A DNA stretch of 64,000 nucleotides, taken from contig NZ_JABBDX010000005.1 of assembly GCF_012847335.1 (NCBI RefSeq), positions 124,001-188,000 of the forward strand, in the 5' to 3' direction. Below are positions 49,076 to 58,380 of the stretch, piece after piece (position 1 is the first letter of the stretch; the number at the start of each line of letters is the position of its first letter). The position numbers and the translations under genes are program-made. This DNA is from Psychrobacter sp. MF31. GTDB lineage: Bacteria; Pseudomonadota; Gammaproteobacteria; Pseudomonadales; Moraxellaceae. The notes under the pieces were generated by a model. It was not told the origin of the DNA, did no database searches, and saw only the letters and a list, made by a program, of their open reading frames with translations.

Positions 49076-51280
49076 TCAAATTGGGCAAGCACTGGCTTTT
49101 AACGCAAGGCGCGCTTGATGCAGTAACGGTTCAGTATAGCCATTTGGCTGCTCGCGACCTTTAAAGACCAAATCGCAAGCCGCTTTAAAAGCAAATGAAT
49201 TTTCAAAATCAGTTGCCATCGGACGATACTCAGGATCGCCTGAATTTTGATCATCAACAATTTCTGCCATGCGCTTCATGGTTGTCATGACTTGATCTTT
49301 AGTGACAATGCCATGATACAGCCAGTTAGCAATGTGCTGGCTTGAGATGCGCAGTGTCGCCCGATCTTCCATCAGTCCCACATTATTGATATCTGGAACT
49401 TTTGAGCAGCCAACGCCTTGATTGACCCAGCGAACCACATACCCCAAAATTCCTTGAGCATTGTTTTCAAGCTCCTCGCGGATTTCCTCGGCAGTCCAAT
49501 TGGTATCGAGCGCCAGTGGAATGGTTAAAATATCATCGATATTGGCGCGTGGTCGCGATTTTAGAGCTTCTTGGGTTTCAGAAACGTTCACTTCATGATA
49601 GTGCAAGCTGTGCAACGTTGCCGCTGTAGGCGATGGCACCCAAGCAGTGTTCGCGCCAGCTTTTGGATGCGCAATTTTGGTCTCAAGCATCTCTTTCATA
49701 TCATCAGGCTTTGCCCACATGCCTTTACCAATTTGGGCGTGACCCGGCAATCCGGCTTCAAGACCAACATCAACGTTCCACTGCTCATAAGCTTGTAGCC
49801 AAGGCTGCTCTTTCATTCGGCTTTTGCGAACAAAGGCGCCTGCGTTCATACTGGTGTGCATCTCATCACCAGTGCGATCCAAAAATCCGGTATTGATAAA
49901 GATAATGCGATCGCGAACTTGACGGATGGCTTCTTTTAAATTTACCGTCATTCGGCGCTCTTCATCCATAACGCCAATTTTAATGGTGTAACGCGGCAAG
50001 TTTAAGATATCTTCGGCGGCGGTAAATAAGTCGTCAGCAAAGCGAACTTCCTCAGGGCTGTGCATTTTAGGCTTCACAATATACATCGAGCCTTGTCGTG
50101 AGTTGGCAAGCTCATTTTTTCCTTGAATGTCATTGAGCGATAATAACGGCGTGATAAGACCGTCCATAATGCCTTCAAAGATTTCCTCATAGCCGTCACC
50201 CAAATCTACCAAAATGGCGGGATTTTGCATTAAGTGACCAACATTTCGGATCAATAACAGCGCGCGACCCGGAAGTACCAATTTTTCGCCTGTTGGGGAG
50301 GTATATTCACGATCTGGATTTTGGCGGCGGGTGATGGTTTTGCCATTTTTTTCAAAGCGCTCAAACAAATCGCCATTCATTAGCCCAAACCAGTTGCGAT
50401 AAGCGGCAACTTTGTCTTCAGCATCCACCGCTGCAATCGAATCTTCCAAATCTTGAATGGCGCTTAATGCCGATTCCAGCAAAATGTCTTTGATTCCTGC
50501 CAGATCTGCCTTGCCAATCGGGTTTTCAGGATCGATTTGAATCTCAACGTGAAGGTTGTTATTTTTAAGCAAAATTCCCGTTGGTGCTGACGCCTCGCCA
50601 ACAAACCCGACAAATTTAGCCGGATCTTGCAATGCCGTATCGCGATCCTCTTGATGAATCACCAATTTGCCATCAACAATACTAAAACCAGTTGCCTTGG
50701 TAAAAGACCCAGTGTCAAGGGCAAAATGCGCATCCAAAAACGCTTTGGCATAAGCAACCACCGCGGCGCCGCGAGTTGGATTATAGCCCTTCCCTGCTTC
50801 TTGACCGTTGTCGTTACTGATCACATCAGTACCATAAAGCGCATCATATAAGCTGCCCCAGCGCGCGTTGCTGGCATTGAGTGCATAGCGAGCGTTTAAA
50901 ACCGGAACGACCAATTGCGGTCCTGCCATCGTAGCAATCTCATCGTCCACATTTTGCGTGCCGACTTGATAGTCCTCGCCTTCAGGCAATAAATAGCCAA
51001 TATCTTGCAAAAATTGCTTGTACGCCGGAAAGTCAATTTTGCCGCCTTTTGCCGGATGATCGAGGTGCCATTGATCAATTTGCGATTGCAGATCAGCGCG
51101 CGTTTGCAAAAGCGCCTTATTTCTTGGCGTCAGCGCTTTGACAGTGGCTTCAAATCCTGACCAGTAGTCTTGAGAGTCGACGCCGACGCTTGGCAGCACT
51201 TCGTTTTCAATAAAATCAAAAAGCTGAGTGTCAATGGCAAGACTGCCTTTTTGAATACGATTGGCGATGGCTTGGCTCAT
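49076..51280 (-). CDS. glcB: Malate synthase G
   Basis: Condenses glyoxylate with acetyl-CoA to malate. Large monomeric G-type enzyme: [38 protein letters not shown], the catalytic region [51 protein letters not shown], and C-terminal [15 protein letters not shown]. Start at 51280 (AAGGA eight bases upstream) gives 734 aa, near the E. coli length of 723. An upstream frame extension would add 27 polar residues. Metabolically it pairs with glcDEF (58381-62123) and aceA. Confidence 0.97.
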   Translation of the reverse strand: MSQAIANRIQKGSLAIDTQLFDFIENEVLPSVGVDSQDYWSGFEATVKALTPRNKALLQTRADLQSQIDQWHLDHPAKGGKIDFPAYKQFLQDIGYLLPEGEDYQVGTQNVDDEIATMAGPQLVVPVLNARYALNASNARWGSLYDALYGTDVISNDNGQEAGKGYNPTRGAAVVAYAKAFLDAHFALDTGSFTKATGFSIVDGKLVIHQEDRDTALQDPAKFVGFVGEASAPTGILLKNNNLHVEIQIDPENPIGKADLAGIKDILLESALSAIQDLEDSIAAVDAEDKVAAYRNWFGLMNGDLFERFEKNGKTITRRQNPDREYTSPTGEKLVLPGRALLLIRNVGHLMQNPAILVDLGDGYEEIFEGIMDGLITPLLSLNDIQGKNELANSRQGSMYIVKPKMHSPEEVRFADDLFTAAEDILNLPRYTIKIGVMDEERRMTVNLKEAIRQVRDRIIFINTGFLDRTGDEMHTSMNAGAFVRKSRMKEQPWLQAYEQWNVDVGLEAGLPGHAQIGKGMWAKPDDMKEMLETKIAHPKAGANTAWVPSPTAATLHSLHYHEVNVSETQEALKSRPRANIDDILTIPLALDTNWTAEEIREELENNAQGILGYVVRWVNQGVGCSKVPDINNVGLMEDRATLRISSQHIANWLYHGIVTKDQVMTTMKRMAEIVDDQNSGDPEYRPMATDFENSFAFKAACDLVFKGREQPNGYTEPLLHQARLALKASACPI

Positions 51281-51876
51281 AGCGGTGTCCTTATCAGTGG
51301 GTCGGGATGGTCGCATCAGACTGCGGGATTGACGCGGGTTTGGCGTTTTTTGAGTATTCATTCCACATTTGAATGCTCAGTATTTTTAAATTGACCTTAT
51401 TAACAAATCATAAATCATTTCATAAGATCAGTAGCCTAGTCGATTAATCTTGTCGACTTTTTTATCTTAAGCCTTTTTACTAAAATAAATAGCGACAATA
51501 AAGACTGAGCATGACGCTTTTATGAAAAAGTAAAAATTTTTTATTGTTTGATTAGTATTGATTATCGACAAAAGCCATATTGATAACAATAAGTCATTAA
51601 TATCAGATCAAGCGTAGCATTTTTACTAATAGTAAGATAATTTGTCTTAAAATCAAAACTTATCCTACTATCAAATTTAAAAATTAACAAGTTAATTCCA
51701 TTTATTAAAAAAATAGTGGGCTTTTATAAAAATGATGTGCTATATCCCTTATGGCTTTGCCGTTATAATAAGAAAGACAAATTTTGATGACTTGCCAGTA
51801 ATTCAAAACTGTAAGTAATTATTGCAACAGCTTAAGCAAATGATTCTTTTTAATTTTTCCTAAAAATTTTTTTAAT
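51281..51876. other. Intergenic region glcB / miaE
   Basis: About 600 bases of AT-rich DNA between divergent genes. No supportable open frame, RNA gene or strong inverted repeat was found. It should contain the glcB and miaE promoters. Confidence 0.45.
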
Positions 51877-52605
51877 GTGACAACTATGACTGACACAGCT
51901 TCACCAACAACTCTATCTTGTGATACCGATTCAAACTTTCATGATCCGCTAAGTGACGATAGCGTCGATATCAATAAAATAAAATCCCCAATTTCGGTGG
52001 ATTTAACGCCTATTTTTAACTTTCTAGGCAGCCGAACGTCGCAAGGTTGGGTCACGGCAGCGCTGAATAATTTGCCGCTTATCATCCAAGATCATGCCAA
52101 TTGCGAAAAAAAAGCGGCAGGAACGGCAATGAACTTGATGTTCCGTTATGAGTTTTCTTTTGAGTTGCAAAAAAAGTTAGCTCAGCTCATTCGTGAAGAA
52201 ATGCTTCATTATGAGCAGGTTTTAGGAATCATGAATGAGCGCGATCAAGTATGGCAATACTTAAGTGCAGGTCGCTATGCAAAAGGGATGCTCAAGCACA
52301 AGCGAACTTTTGAGCCTGAAGCGATGATTGATGTGTTGATTATTGGCGCGTTTATTGAAGCTCGATCTTGTGAGCGCTTTGCAGCTTTGGCAGAACAAAT
52401 CAGTGATGAGCGCTTAGGACGGTATTATCGCTATTTGTTAAAGTCAGAAAGTCGCCATTTTGAGGATTACTTGACGCTTGCTCAGTCGCTAAGTGACGAT
52501 CCTATCGAGGAGCGGGTGCAGTTTTTTAAAACGGTGGAAAGCGAGCTGATTTCAAGCCCTGATACTGAGCTTAGATTTCATAGTGGCGATCCAGTGTTAA
52601 TTTAA
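51877..52605 (+). CDS. miaE: tRNA-(ms2io6A)-hydroxylase MiaE
   Basis: Non-haem diiron monooxygenase that hydroxylates the isopentenyl group of ms2i6A37 in tRNA. Diiron ligands are suggested by DHANCEKKAAGTAMNLM, REEMLHYEQVLGIM, and IEARSCERFAALAE with SESRHFEDYL. Length is 242 aa with a roughly 35-residue variable N-terminus. The frame begins at GTG 51877, with an in-frame ATG three codons later. No clear ribosome site distinguishes them. It is convergent with the acidic-protein cluster. Confidence 0.92.
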   Translation: MTTMTDTASPTTLSCDTDSNFHDPLSDDSVDINKIKSPISVDLTPIFNFLGSRTSQGWVTAALNNLPLIIQDHANCEKKAAGTAMNLMFRYEFSFELQKKLAQLIREEMLHYEQVLGIMNERDQVWQYLSAGRYAKGMLKHKRTFEPEAMIDVLIIGAFIEARSCERFAALAEQISDERLGRYYRYLLKSESRHFEDYLTLAQSLSDDPIEERVQFFKTVESELISSPDTELRFHSGDPVLI

Positions 52606-52623
52606 TCGTCATTAGTTATAAAA

Positions 52624-52653
52624 ATTAGGCAATATTTAAAAATACTGCCTAAT
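52624..52653. terminator. Hairpin between miaE and the acidic-protein cluster
   Basis: ATTAGGCA / TGCCTAAT stem with a 14-base AT-rich loop, placed between convergent genes. It has weak T tracts, so termination is probable but not certain. Confidence 0.55.
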
Positions 52654-52674
52654 ATTGCTATTCACAAACCTGTT

Positions 52675-52890
52675 TTATAAATTTTGGTCATGATCTAAGC
52701 GATTTTTTACCACACCATGAGGATCATGGTCAGGGGTAAGTTTTTCGGCTAAGGCAGGATTGACCGTTTGCAGGTCATCCTCTGGAACAACGCCATCAAA
52801 ATCATCGGCATCTTCGAGATGATAGTGCCGATTGGGCTTGACATCGTCATCGGCAATGAGTGGCTCATGCTTATTTTCATTAATTGTCAT
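52675..52890 (-). CDS. Small acidic hydrophilic protein, 71 aa
   Basis: Unrecognised. Highly polar and acidic (18 Asp or Glu in 71), with no Cys or Trp and no hydrophobic stretch able to form a core: DADDFDGVVPEDDL, DHDPHGVVKNRLDHDQ. Such composition suggests an intrinsically disordered protein. It is the last gene of a four-gene minus-strand cluster and starts 10 bases after the 270-aa gene, so the two are probably one transcript. AGGTGATTT precedes the ATG. Confidence 0.65.
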   Translation of the reverse strand: MTINENKHEPLIADDDVKPNRHYHLEDADDFDGVVPEDDLQTVNPALAEKLTPDHDPHGVVKNRLDHDQNL

Positions 52891-52900
52891 AAATCACCTA

Positions 52901-53713
52901 TTATTCATTGTAGCGGTCATAGCTTTTGTCGTCGCCTTTATCTTCTGTAGGAAGCACCCGCGATTGCGCATTGTCAATGCTGGCATAACGGTTGTGATCG
53001 TCAATGAACTCACTTTTTGGAACTTCGGTTCCTGTGGTTTCTTCATTCACATTATTGTCAAACGGGCTGCCTTCTTGGTCACGGCGATCTGGTTCGCGAG
53101 CAGGATTGTCACCGGGGTTGACGTGTTCAGTTTGCATGACATCTGAGTCAAAGGTATCCGTGCCGTTTTCGACATGAGAATGGGCTTGAACGTCTCGCTC
53201 ATTGAGTCGCATCTCAGCTCGATCAGCCATCGGCGCTCGAGTTGCTTGCAGCTCTTCGACTGCCATGGCATCAGTTTGCGGCGTTCTTAATGTGGCGCTT
53301 CTTTCGGCTTGATCAGCGGCTAAATGCGAGTCCAACAAGGTGTCATCTCTCATTGGCTGATTGCTCAGGTGATCTGAGCCAATCACCGTTTCTTGCATCG
53401 TCTCAGTATTTTTGACGGCTAACGGATCGCTGATTTCATTACGACGCTGCGCTGCCGCCAATTCTTCACGGCGCGATTCATGAAGCGGAGCAGTATTGTG
53501 ATGAACGCTTGAGCGGTGCGCCAAATCAGGATCTAAAGTGTCTTGAAGCTCATTTCTTGCTAAAAATCCTGAGCCAATTACCGTTTCTTGCATGGTGTCC
53601 GTAATTGGGTTTTGCACGTGAGCATGATGATGTAAGTTTTCATCTTGACCTAAATGATCACGCTCCGTATCAGTAATTCTCGTTTTTGTTAAGTTTGGGT
53701 CGCGAGTTTCCAT
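52901..53713 (-). CDS. Acidic, repeat-containing hydrophilic protein, 270 aa
   Basis: Unrecognised. No Cys or Trp, very few large hydrophobics, many Asp, Glu, His, Asn and Arg, so likely disordered. It has an internal duplication 65 residues apart: TDTMQETVIGSGFLARNELQ at 38-57 and TETMQETVIGSDHLSNQPMR at 103-122, each continuing into a DTL-D--LA segment. The start at 53713 follows AAAGGATACCATC. An upstream in-frame start (53773) adds 20 unlike residues. No signal peptide or membrane helix, so probably cytoplasmic. Stress-protection (hydrophilin-like) function is only an inference from composition. Confidence 0.7.
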   Translation of the reverse strand: METRDPNLTKTRITDTERDHLGQDENLHHHAHVQNPITDTMQETVIGSGFLARNELQDTLDPDLAHRSSVHHNTAPLHESRREELAAAQRRNEISDPLAVKNTETMQETVIGSDHLSNQPMRDDTLLDSHLAADQAERSATLRTPQTDAMAVEELQATRAPMADRAEMRLNERDVQAHSHVENGTDTFDSDVMQTEHVNPGDNPAREPDRRDQEGSPFDNNVNEETTGTEVPKSEFIDDHNRYASIDNAQSRVLPTEDKGDDKSYDRYNE

Positions 53714-53863
53714 GATGGTATCCTTTATTATTGTAAGCATTGAAGTTAACTTAAACCGTTCAGCTAACTTCAAAGCATGATTTTTGATATCGTGGTAAAG
53801 CGGTCGTCCAACTTGAATGATGATTAAAGCTTAGTTATTAAAGTTCGTTATCAACACTGAAAA

Positions 53864-54226
53864 TTAAAAAGAGTTGTCTTCTTTGCCTAAATTAAACGCG
53901 TTTAAATCCGCCGCATTTTTGCCGCCGGGCGGTAAGTCCTCTTCTTTTCTTGGGTCAGAATATACCTCATCGGTTTCTTGAGAGGCTTGCTCAGGACCGT
54001 CAATATTTGGCATATTTTTGCGACCGGCATAGCTACCCCGCGGATTTTCTACTTTTCCTGCCGCAGGATCACGAACCACCACGGCTTCTTCATCATTTAC
54101 CAATCTTGGATCTTGCGACGAACCATCAGCAGCGCGTTTGTCAACGGCAAGTACCGGCTCGGCATCAAGTGGTACATCTTCAGGCGGAATGCCAACAATT
54201 TTTGCACCTGATTTGTCGTTAATCAT
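53864..54226 (-). CDS. Acidic hydrophilic protein, 120 aa
   Basis: Unrecognised. Rich in Asp, Glu, Pro, Gly and Asn, without Cys or Trp (PPEDVPLDAEPV, SYAGRKNMPNIDGPEQASQE, KEEDLPPGG). Predicted disordered. Second gene of the cluster, 51 bases after the 60-aa gene and 150 before the 270-aa gene. GGGAGAATCTC gives a good ribosome site. The central valine-rich segment (EEAVVVRDPAAG) is the only potential ordered patch. Confidence 0.65.
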   Translation of the reverse strand: MINDKSGAKIVGIPPEDVPLDAEPVLAVDKRAADGSSQDPRLVNDEEAVVVRDPAAGKVENPRGSYAGRKNMPNIDGPEQASQETDEVYSDPRKEEDLPPGGKNAADLNAFNLGKEDNSF

Positions 54227-54277
54227 GAGATTCTCCCTAGTTATTATTTTTAAAGCTCAATTTGATGTTTTTTAAAA

Positions 54278-54460
54278 TCAGTTATCGGTTCGGACATCTT
54301 CGTCGATAAATGGCGTTTTTTGATCCTCGGTTAAATGCTCAGGCGCATTTACAGGCTTATTCGTTTGTAGATTATCTTGAAGCTGAGCTGGATTGACATT
54401 TTCTGCGGCTTTTTTAACTTCTGATTGATCGGCTTTGGTAGTATTATTTATATCAGTCAC
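54278..54460 (-). CDS. Small polar protein, 60 aa
   Basis: Unrecognised. Polar, Asn- and Asp-rich, no Cys, Trp or Tyr (KKAAENVNPAQLQDNLQTNK). Start is GTG seven bases after AAGGAG, a strong site. First gene of the four-gene acidic cluster. No other genes precede it for 255 bases up to ppk1, so its promoter probably lies there. Confidence 0.6.
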   Translation of the reverse strand: MTDINNTTKADQSEVKKAAENVNPAQLQDNLQTNKPVNAPEHLTEDQKTPFIDEDVRTDN

Positions 54461-54625
54461 TTGGTAACTCCTTGATTTTTAATTTTTAATAAGAAATAGC
54501 TTAGAATAATTGATGACTAATTTTCATTATAAATCGCTTCAAAACGCTCGCTAGTAGCTTGGCGTAGCAATATGTGAAAAATTGTGAGGTTCACGTTTGC
54601 TTTGTAAAATTTGCTCGGGATATTC

Positions 54626-54660
54626 AATAAAAAAGCCCTCAAATCTATTTGTTTGAGGGC
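54626..54660 (-). terminator. Terminator of ppk1
   Basis: GCCCTCAAA / TTTGAGGGC hairpin with T6 on the minus strand, 56 bases past the ppk1 stop. It separates ppk1 from the acidic-protein cluster. Confidence 0.9.
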
Positions 54661-54715
54661 ATATTATTTTAAAAAGCAGTTACTTAAAAACTAATTAAAA
54701 ATAAGTAAGCATTGC

Positions 54716-56902
54716 TCAGTTATCTTCAACCACGCTATTGATCGTTCTAAGCAGATGATTTTGCGCAATATGAGCGCTCTCACCATCTTTTGGCTGCAAT
54801 TGATGCCAATGACCTTCGCCGTCAAGCTCCCAAGCTTGGACATTATCTTTTAAATAGTTGATTAAGCCATCTTGATAAATTTGGTTAAACAACGCCTTGT
54901 CTTCAATCGGAAACGCCACTTCAACGCGGTGGAATAAATTGCGATCCATCCAGTCCGCGCTGCTGCAATATAAGCGCTCATCGCCATCATTATAAAAATA
55001 ATAAACGCGCGTATGCTCCAAAAAACGCCCGATGATGGAGCGAACGGTGATGTTTTCAGACAACCCTTGAACTTGCGGTCGCAAACAGCACATGGAGCGC
55101 AAAATCAGCTCAATTTTCACGCCAGCTTGCGAGGCATCATACAGCTTGTCAATCAATCGGCGCTCAGTTAATGCATTGACTTTAATGATGATATGACCAC
55201 GCTTACCTGAGCGAACGTTTTCGATTTCGTCATCAATAAATTTGATTAACGACTCATGCAAGGTAAATGGTGCATGAAGCAGCTTTTTCAGGTTGGCAGG
55301 TTTGCCCATTCCGGTCAGTTCTTGAAAAATTTTATGAACGTCTTCGGACATGTCAGGATCAGCGGTAAATAAGCCGTAATCGGTGTAGGCTTTGGCGTTG
55401 CCCGCGTGATAGTTTCCCGTTCCCATATGGACATAGCGGCGGATTTTGTTGTCCTCACGGCGGACAATTAGCATAAGCTTGGCGTGAGTTTTGTAGCCAA
55501 CAATGCCATAAACGACCACCGCGCCTGCTTCTTGAAGATAGTTGGCAACCGCAATGTTCGATGCTTCATCGAAGCGGGCGCGAAGTTCGATCACGGCGGT
55601 GACTTCTTTACCATTTCGGGCGGCAGCCGCGAGCGCTTGAACGATTTCAGAATTGGTTCCGGAGCGATAAAGCGTTTGTTTAATGGCTAAAACTTTAGGA
55701 TCATTTGCCGCTTGCCAAAGCAGGTTGACCACAGGCGAGAAGGCATTGAACGGATGATGAACCAACACATCGCCTTTACGCATCGCGGCAAACATGCTGG
55801 TGCTGCGATCAAGCTTGTCAAGATCGCGGCGAAAGGCTTTGGGAATGACAAAGTTAAACGGCTGATAGCGCAGTTTTGGAAGATTAAAGTCAAAGAGCAA
55901 TCGGGTTAAGTTAACCGGACCGTTGACGCGGTAAAGCTGACTGTCATGAAGTCCAAACTCATCAAGCAAATAGTCGCTCATGTGTTTTGGGCAATCGGTG
56001 GTCACCTCAAGGCGAACCTTATCGCCAAAACGGCGGTTTTCAAGCTCACCCTCAAGCGCTTTGGCAATATCGTCCACATCGTCCGCCAAGTCCAAATCGG
56101 CATTTCGGGTCAAGCGAAACTGATGGCAGCCGGTCACATGAACCCCCGGAAACAGCTCGCTGACGTGCTCATGAATGATGGCAGACAGCATGACATGATA
56201 CTCTTTGCCGCCGGTCAGCTCATCCGGCAGGCGAATGACGCGCGGCAAGCTTCGCGGCGCAGGAACAATCGCCAAATTGATATCGCGACCAAAGGCATCT
56301 TTACCTTCTAAACTTGCGATAAAGTTGAGGCTTTTATTCACCAAACGCGGGAACGGATGCGCAGGATCAATACTGATTGGGGTCAAAACTGGCATGACTT
56401 GCTCAATAAAATACTGCTTCATCCACGCCGATTGCTCAGCGTTTAGCTCATCGCGTTTTAAATAGCGGATGTCCTCAAGCGCAAGCGCTGGCAAAATATC
56501 TTCATTAAGCAGTCGGTATTGCTCATCAATCGCTCGGTGCGCAATGATAGAGATTTCATCAAGCACTTCGCTTGGTCGCATGCCGTGCGGCGTGGCGGCA
56601 ACGTTGCCCAAATTGAGCTTTTGCATCAGCCCTGCCACGCGAATTTCAAAAAATTCATCCATATTGGATGAAAAAATAATCAAGAAAAATAAGCGCTCAA
56701 GAAGCGGATGATGTGGGCTTGCAGCTTGCGCCAATACCCGAAGATGAAACTGCAATAATGAGATTTCGCGGTTGATATAACTGTTTGCCGAATAGCTGCC
56801 GTCATCAAAACGCTGCCAGTCAATTTGCGTAAGTGATGTGATTGCCGTTTGTTGGATGCTTGGGTCTGAATTGTTCTTGTGATGGGTGAGCTTTTGAGTC
56901 AT
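54716..56902 (-). CDS. ppk1: Polyphosphate kinase 1
   Basis: Makes and degrades inorganic polyphosphate from ATP. Seen: N-terminal [18 protein letters not shown] and [21 protein letters not shown], the first catalytic block [21 protein letters not shown] with the autophosphorylated His in [30 protein letters not shown], and the second His region with [18 protein letters not shown]. Length of 728 aa is usual. Neither ppx nor phoU is adjacent. The CYTH/CHAD protein at 29493 is the only other polyphosphate-related gene seen. Confidence 0.97.
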   Translation of the reverse strand: MTQKLTHHKNNSDPSIQQTAITSLTQIDWQRFDDGSYSANSYINREISLLQFHLRVLAQAASPHHPLLERLFFLIIFSSNMDEFFEIRVAGLMQKLNLGNVAATPHGMRPSEVLDEISIIAHRAIDEQYRLLNEDILPALALEDIRYLKRDELNAEQSAWMKQYFIEQVMPVLTPISIDPAHPFPRLVNKSLNFIASLEGKDAFGRDINLAIVPAPRSLPRVIRLPDELTGGKEYHVMLSAIIHEHVSELFPGVHVTGCHQFRLTRNADLDLADDVDDIAKALEGELENRRFGDKVRLEVTTDCPKHMSDYLLDEFGLHDSQLYRVNGPVNLTRLLFDFNLPKLRYQPFNFVIPKAFRRDLDKLDRSTSMFAAMRKGDVLVHHPFNAFSPVVNLLWQAANDPKVLAIKQTLYRSGTNSEIVQALAAAARNGKEVTAVIELRARFDEASNIAVANYLQEAGAVVVYGIVGYKTHAKLMLIVRREDNKIRRYVHMGTGNYHAGNAKAYTDYGLFTADPDMSEDVHKIFQELTGMGKPANLKKLLHAPFTLHESLIKFIDDEIENVRSGKRGHIIIKVNALTERRLIDKLYDASQAGVKIELILRSMCCLRPQVQGLSENITVRSIIGRFLEHTRVYYFYNDGDERLYCSSADWMDRNLFHRVEVAFPIEDKALFNQIYQDGLINYLKDNVQAWELDGEGHWHQLQPKDGESAHIAQNHLLRTINSVVEDN

Positions 56903-57017
56903 GCCGCGATTCCTTATTTTTTGCCATTAAGGGCTTTTATTCTAGTCCGAAACCGCGATTTTGTCCTGATTTAACGCCACAATTTATAATAGCGCGATTT
57001 AATACGTCTTAATCATG

Positions 57018-57698
57018 TCATTTGGGCAAAATCGCGCTGTTCATGCGCCGTTTAATGATGCGCTGCTTGTTTTTGAGTCGCCGATCGTTGCGATTTTTTT
57101 CATAATATTTGGGATTAGGAAGCATACTGATGAGCGTTGCTGACTCATCGCGGTTAAGTTTAGCCGCTGATTTATTAAAATAATGGTGCGCTGCGGCATC
57201 GATCCCATAAATGCCGTTGCCAAATTCAGCAACGTTTAAATAAGCGGTTAAAATGCGCTTTTTATCCCACATTTTTTCGATCATCACGGTGATGACGGCT
57301 TCTTCACCTTTACGCCAATACGAGCGGTGCGAGGTTAAAAATAAATTTTTTGCCAATTGCTGAGTGATGGTTGAGCCGCCCGCCGCCATTTTTCCCGAGG
57401 CTTCATTTTTTTTATGAGCCGCTTCAATACCTTGCAAATCAAAACCGTTGTGCTGAGTAAATTTAGCATCTTCACTGACAATCGCTGCTTGCTTGACGGG
57501 TTTGGCAATGGCGTCATAATCCGCCCAAGACTGCGATACCTTGCCCATCGTCAATCGGTGACTGAGCATAAACATACTGTTGTTGATCGGCTGGGTTTTC
57601 CAAAGTGCCAATAGCCCTGCCACCATCAAATGAAACGCCACTACCAGCAGCATTGCCGCCAGCAATAAGCGTTTAAAAAATCTGCCCATTACGGTCAT
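57018..57698 (-). CDS. mtgA: Monofunctional peptidoglycan glycosyltransferase MtgA
   Basis: Glycosyltransferase-51 enzyme polymerising lipid II at the inner membrane. One N-terminal membrane helix (RLLLAAMLLVVAFHLMVAGLLALW), then catalytic motifs: EDAKFTQHNGFDLQGIEAA (motif 1 with Glu), GGSTITQQLAKNLFL (motif 2), RKGEEAVITVMIEKMWDKKRILTAYLNVAEFG (motif 3/4) and GIDAAAHHYFNKSA. No transpeptidase domain. Start at 57698 gives 226 aa with GGA upstream. A longer TTG start at 57755 adds a second hydrophobic run and is less likely. Confidence 0.93.
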   Translation of the reverse strand: MTVMGRFFKRLLLAAMLLVVAFHLMVAGLLALWKTQPINNSMFMLSHRLTMGKVSQSWADYDAIAKPVKQAAIVSEDAKFTQHNGFDLQGIEAAHKKNEASGKMAAGGSTITQQLAKNLFLTSHRSYWRKGEEAVITVMIEKMWDKKRILTAYLNVAEFGNGIYGIDAAAHHYFNKSAAKLNRDESATLISMLPNPKYYEKNRNDRRLKNKQRIIKRRMNSAILPK

Positions 57699-57861
57699 GA
57701 AAACGATTCCAAAAAAAGCAGTTGCAGCCATAAAATATGCGTTAGCGCGCTGCAAGGTTGCATCATAAAATGCCAGTATCTTACCTAATCTCGGCTAAGC
57801 TGTCATTATCCGCACGATTTCTTTATGATAGGGTGACAACTTTGCAACATGAGGCAAGATA

Positions 57862-58173
57862 ATGCCGCAATATTCACCTTCAATGCTCAAGCAACTTCGC
57901 GCGGATATTTTAGCGCAGGTTTCTTTTTCTTCCCTTCCTGACGATATGACATGGTGGCTGCTTGGCACCAAAGGCTGCCATTTATGTGAGTTGGCTGAGC
58001 AGCGGCTAGTTGAGTTTCAAAGCGTTGTTCCGATGTCTTATATAAACGTTGATATTGCCGATTTTGATGAGCCGCTCATGATGCAGTTTGCCACGCAAAT
58101 TCCGGTGATTTTAACCCAAAACGCCCGCTTAGATTTTCCTTTTTCCGTGCTTGATTTGCAAAATTTGCTTTGA
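57862..58173 (+). CDS. Glutaredoxin-like (DUF836-type) protein, 103 aa
   Basis: Thioredoxin-fold protein with a redox motif CHLC at residues 36-39 (TKGCHLCELAEQRL), followed by YINVDIADFDEPLMMQFATQIPVIL, which holds the conserved cis-Pro. Length and style match the small glutaredoxin-like DUF836 family. The role is unknown, presumably reduction of a disulfide or glutathione-linked step. GAGGCAAGATA precedes ATG. It lies divergent from mtgA, 207 bases before the glc operon. Confidence 0.82.
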   Translation: MPQYSPSMLKQLRADILAQVSFSSLPDDMTWWLLGTKGCHLCELAEQRLVEFQSVVPMSYINVDIADFDEPLMMQFATQIPVILTQNARLDFPFSVLDLQNLL

Positions 58174-58380
58174 AATCGTCCTTTTGGTTTTTTATCTGTT
58201 CAAGACTTTGGAATCAAACAAAGTCGTTAGTGAATAAAGTGCTTATTTAATTCTAAATGATAATCATTGAATCATTATGATGAATAAACAGTCATTTTTA
58301 AGGTCAATAGTATTATGCCCGCCTAGTTTTATGTGTAATAATGAAGGAATTGTTACTGAATAAAGCTAAGGAGAGCGACG

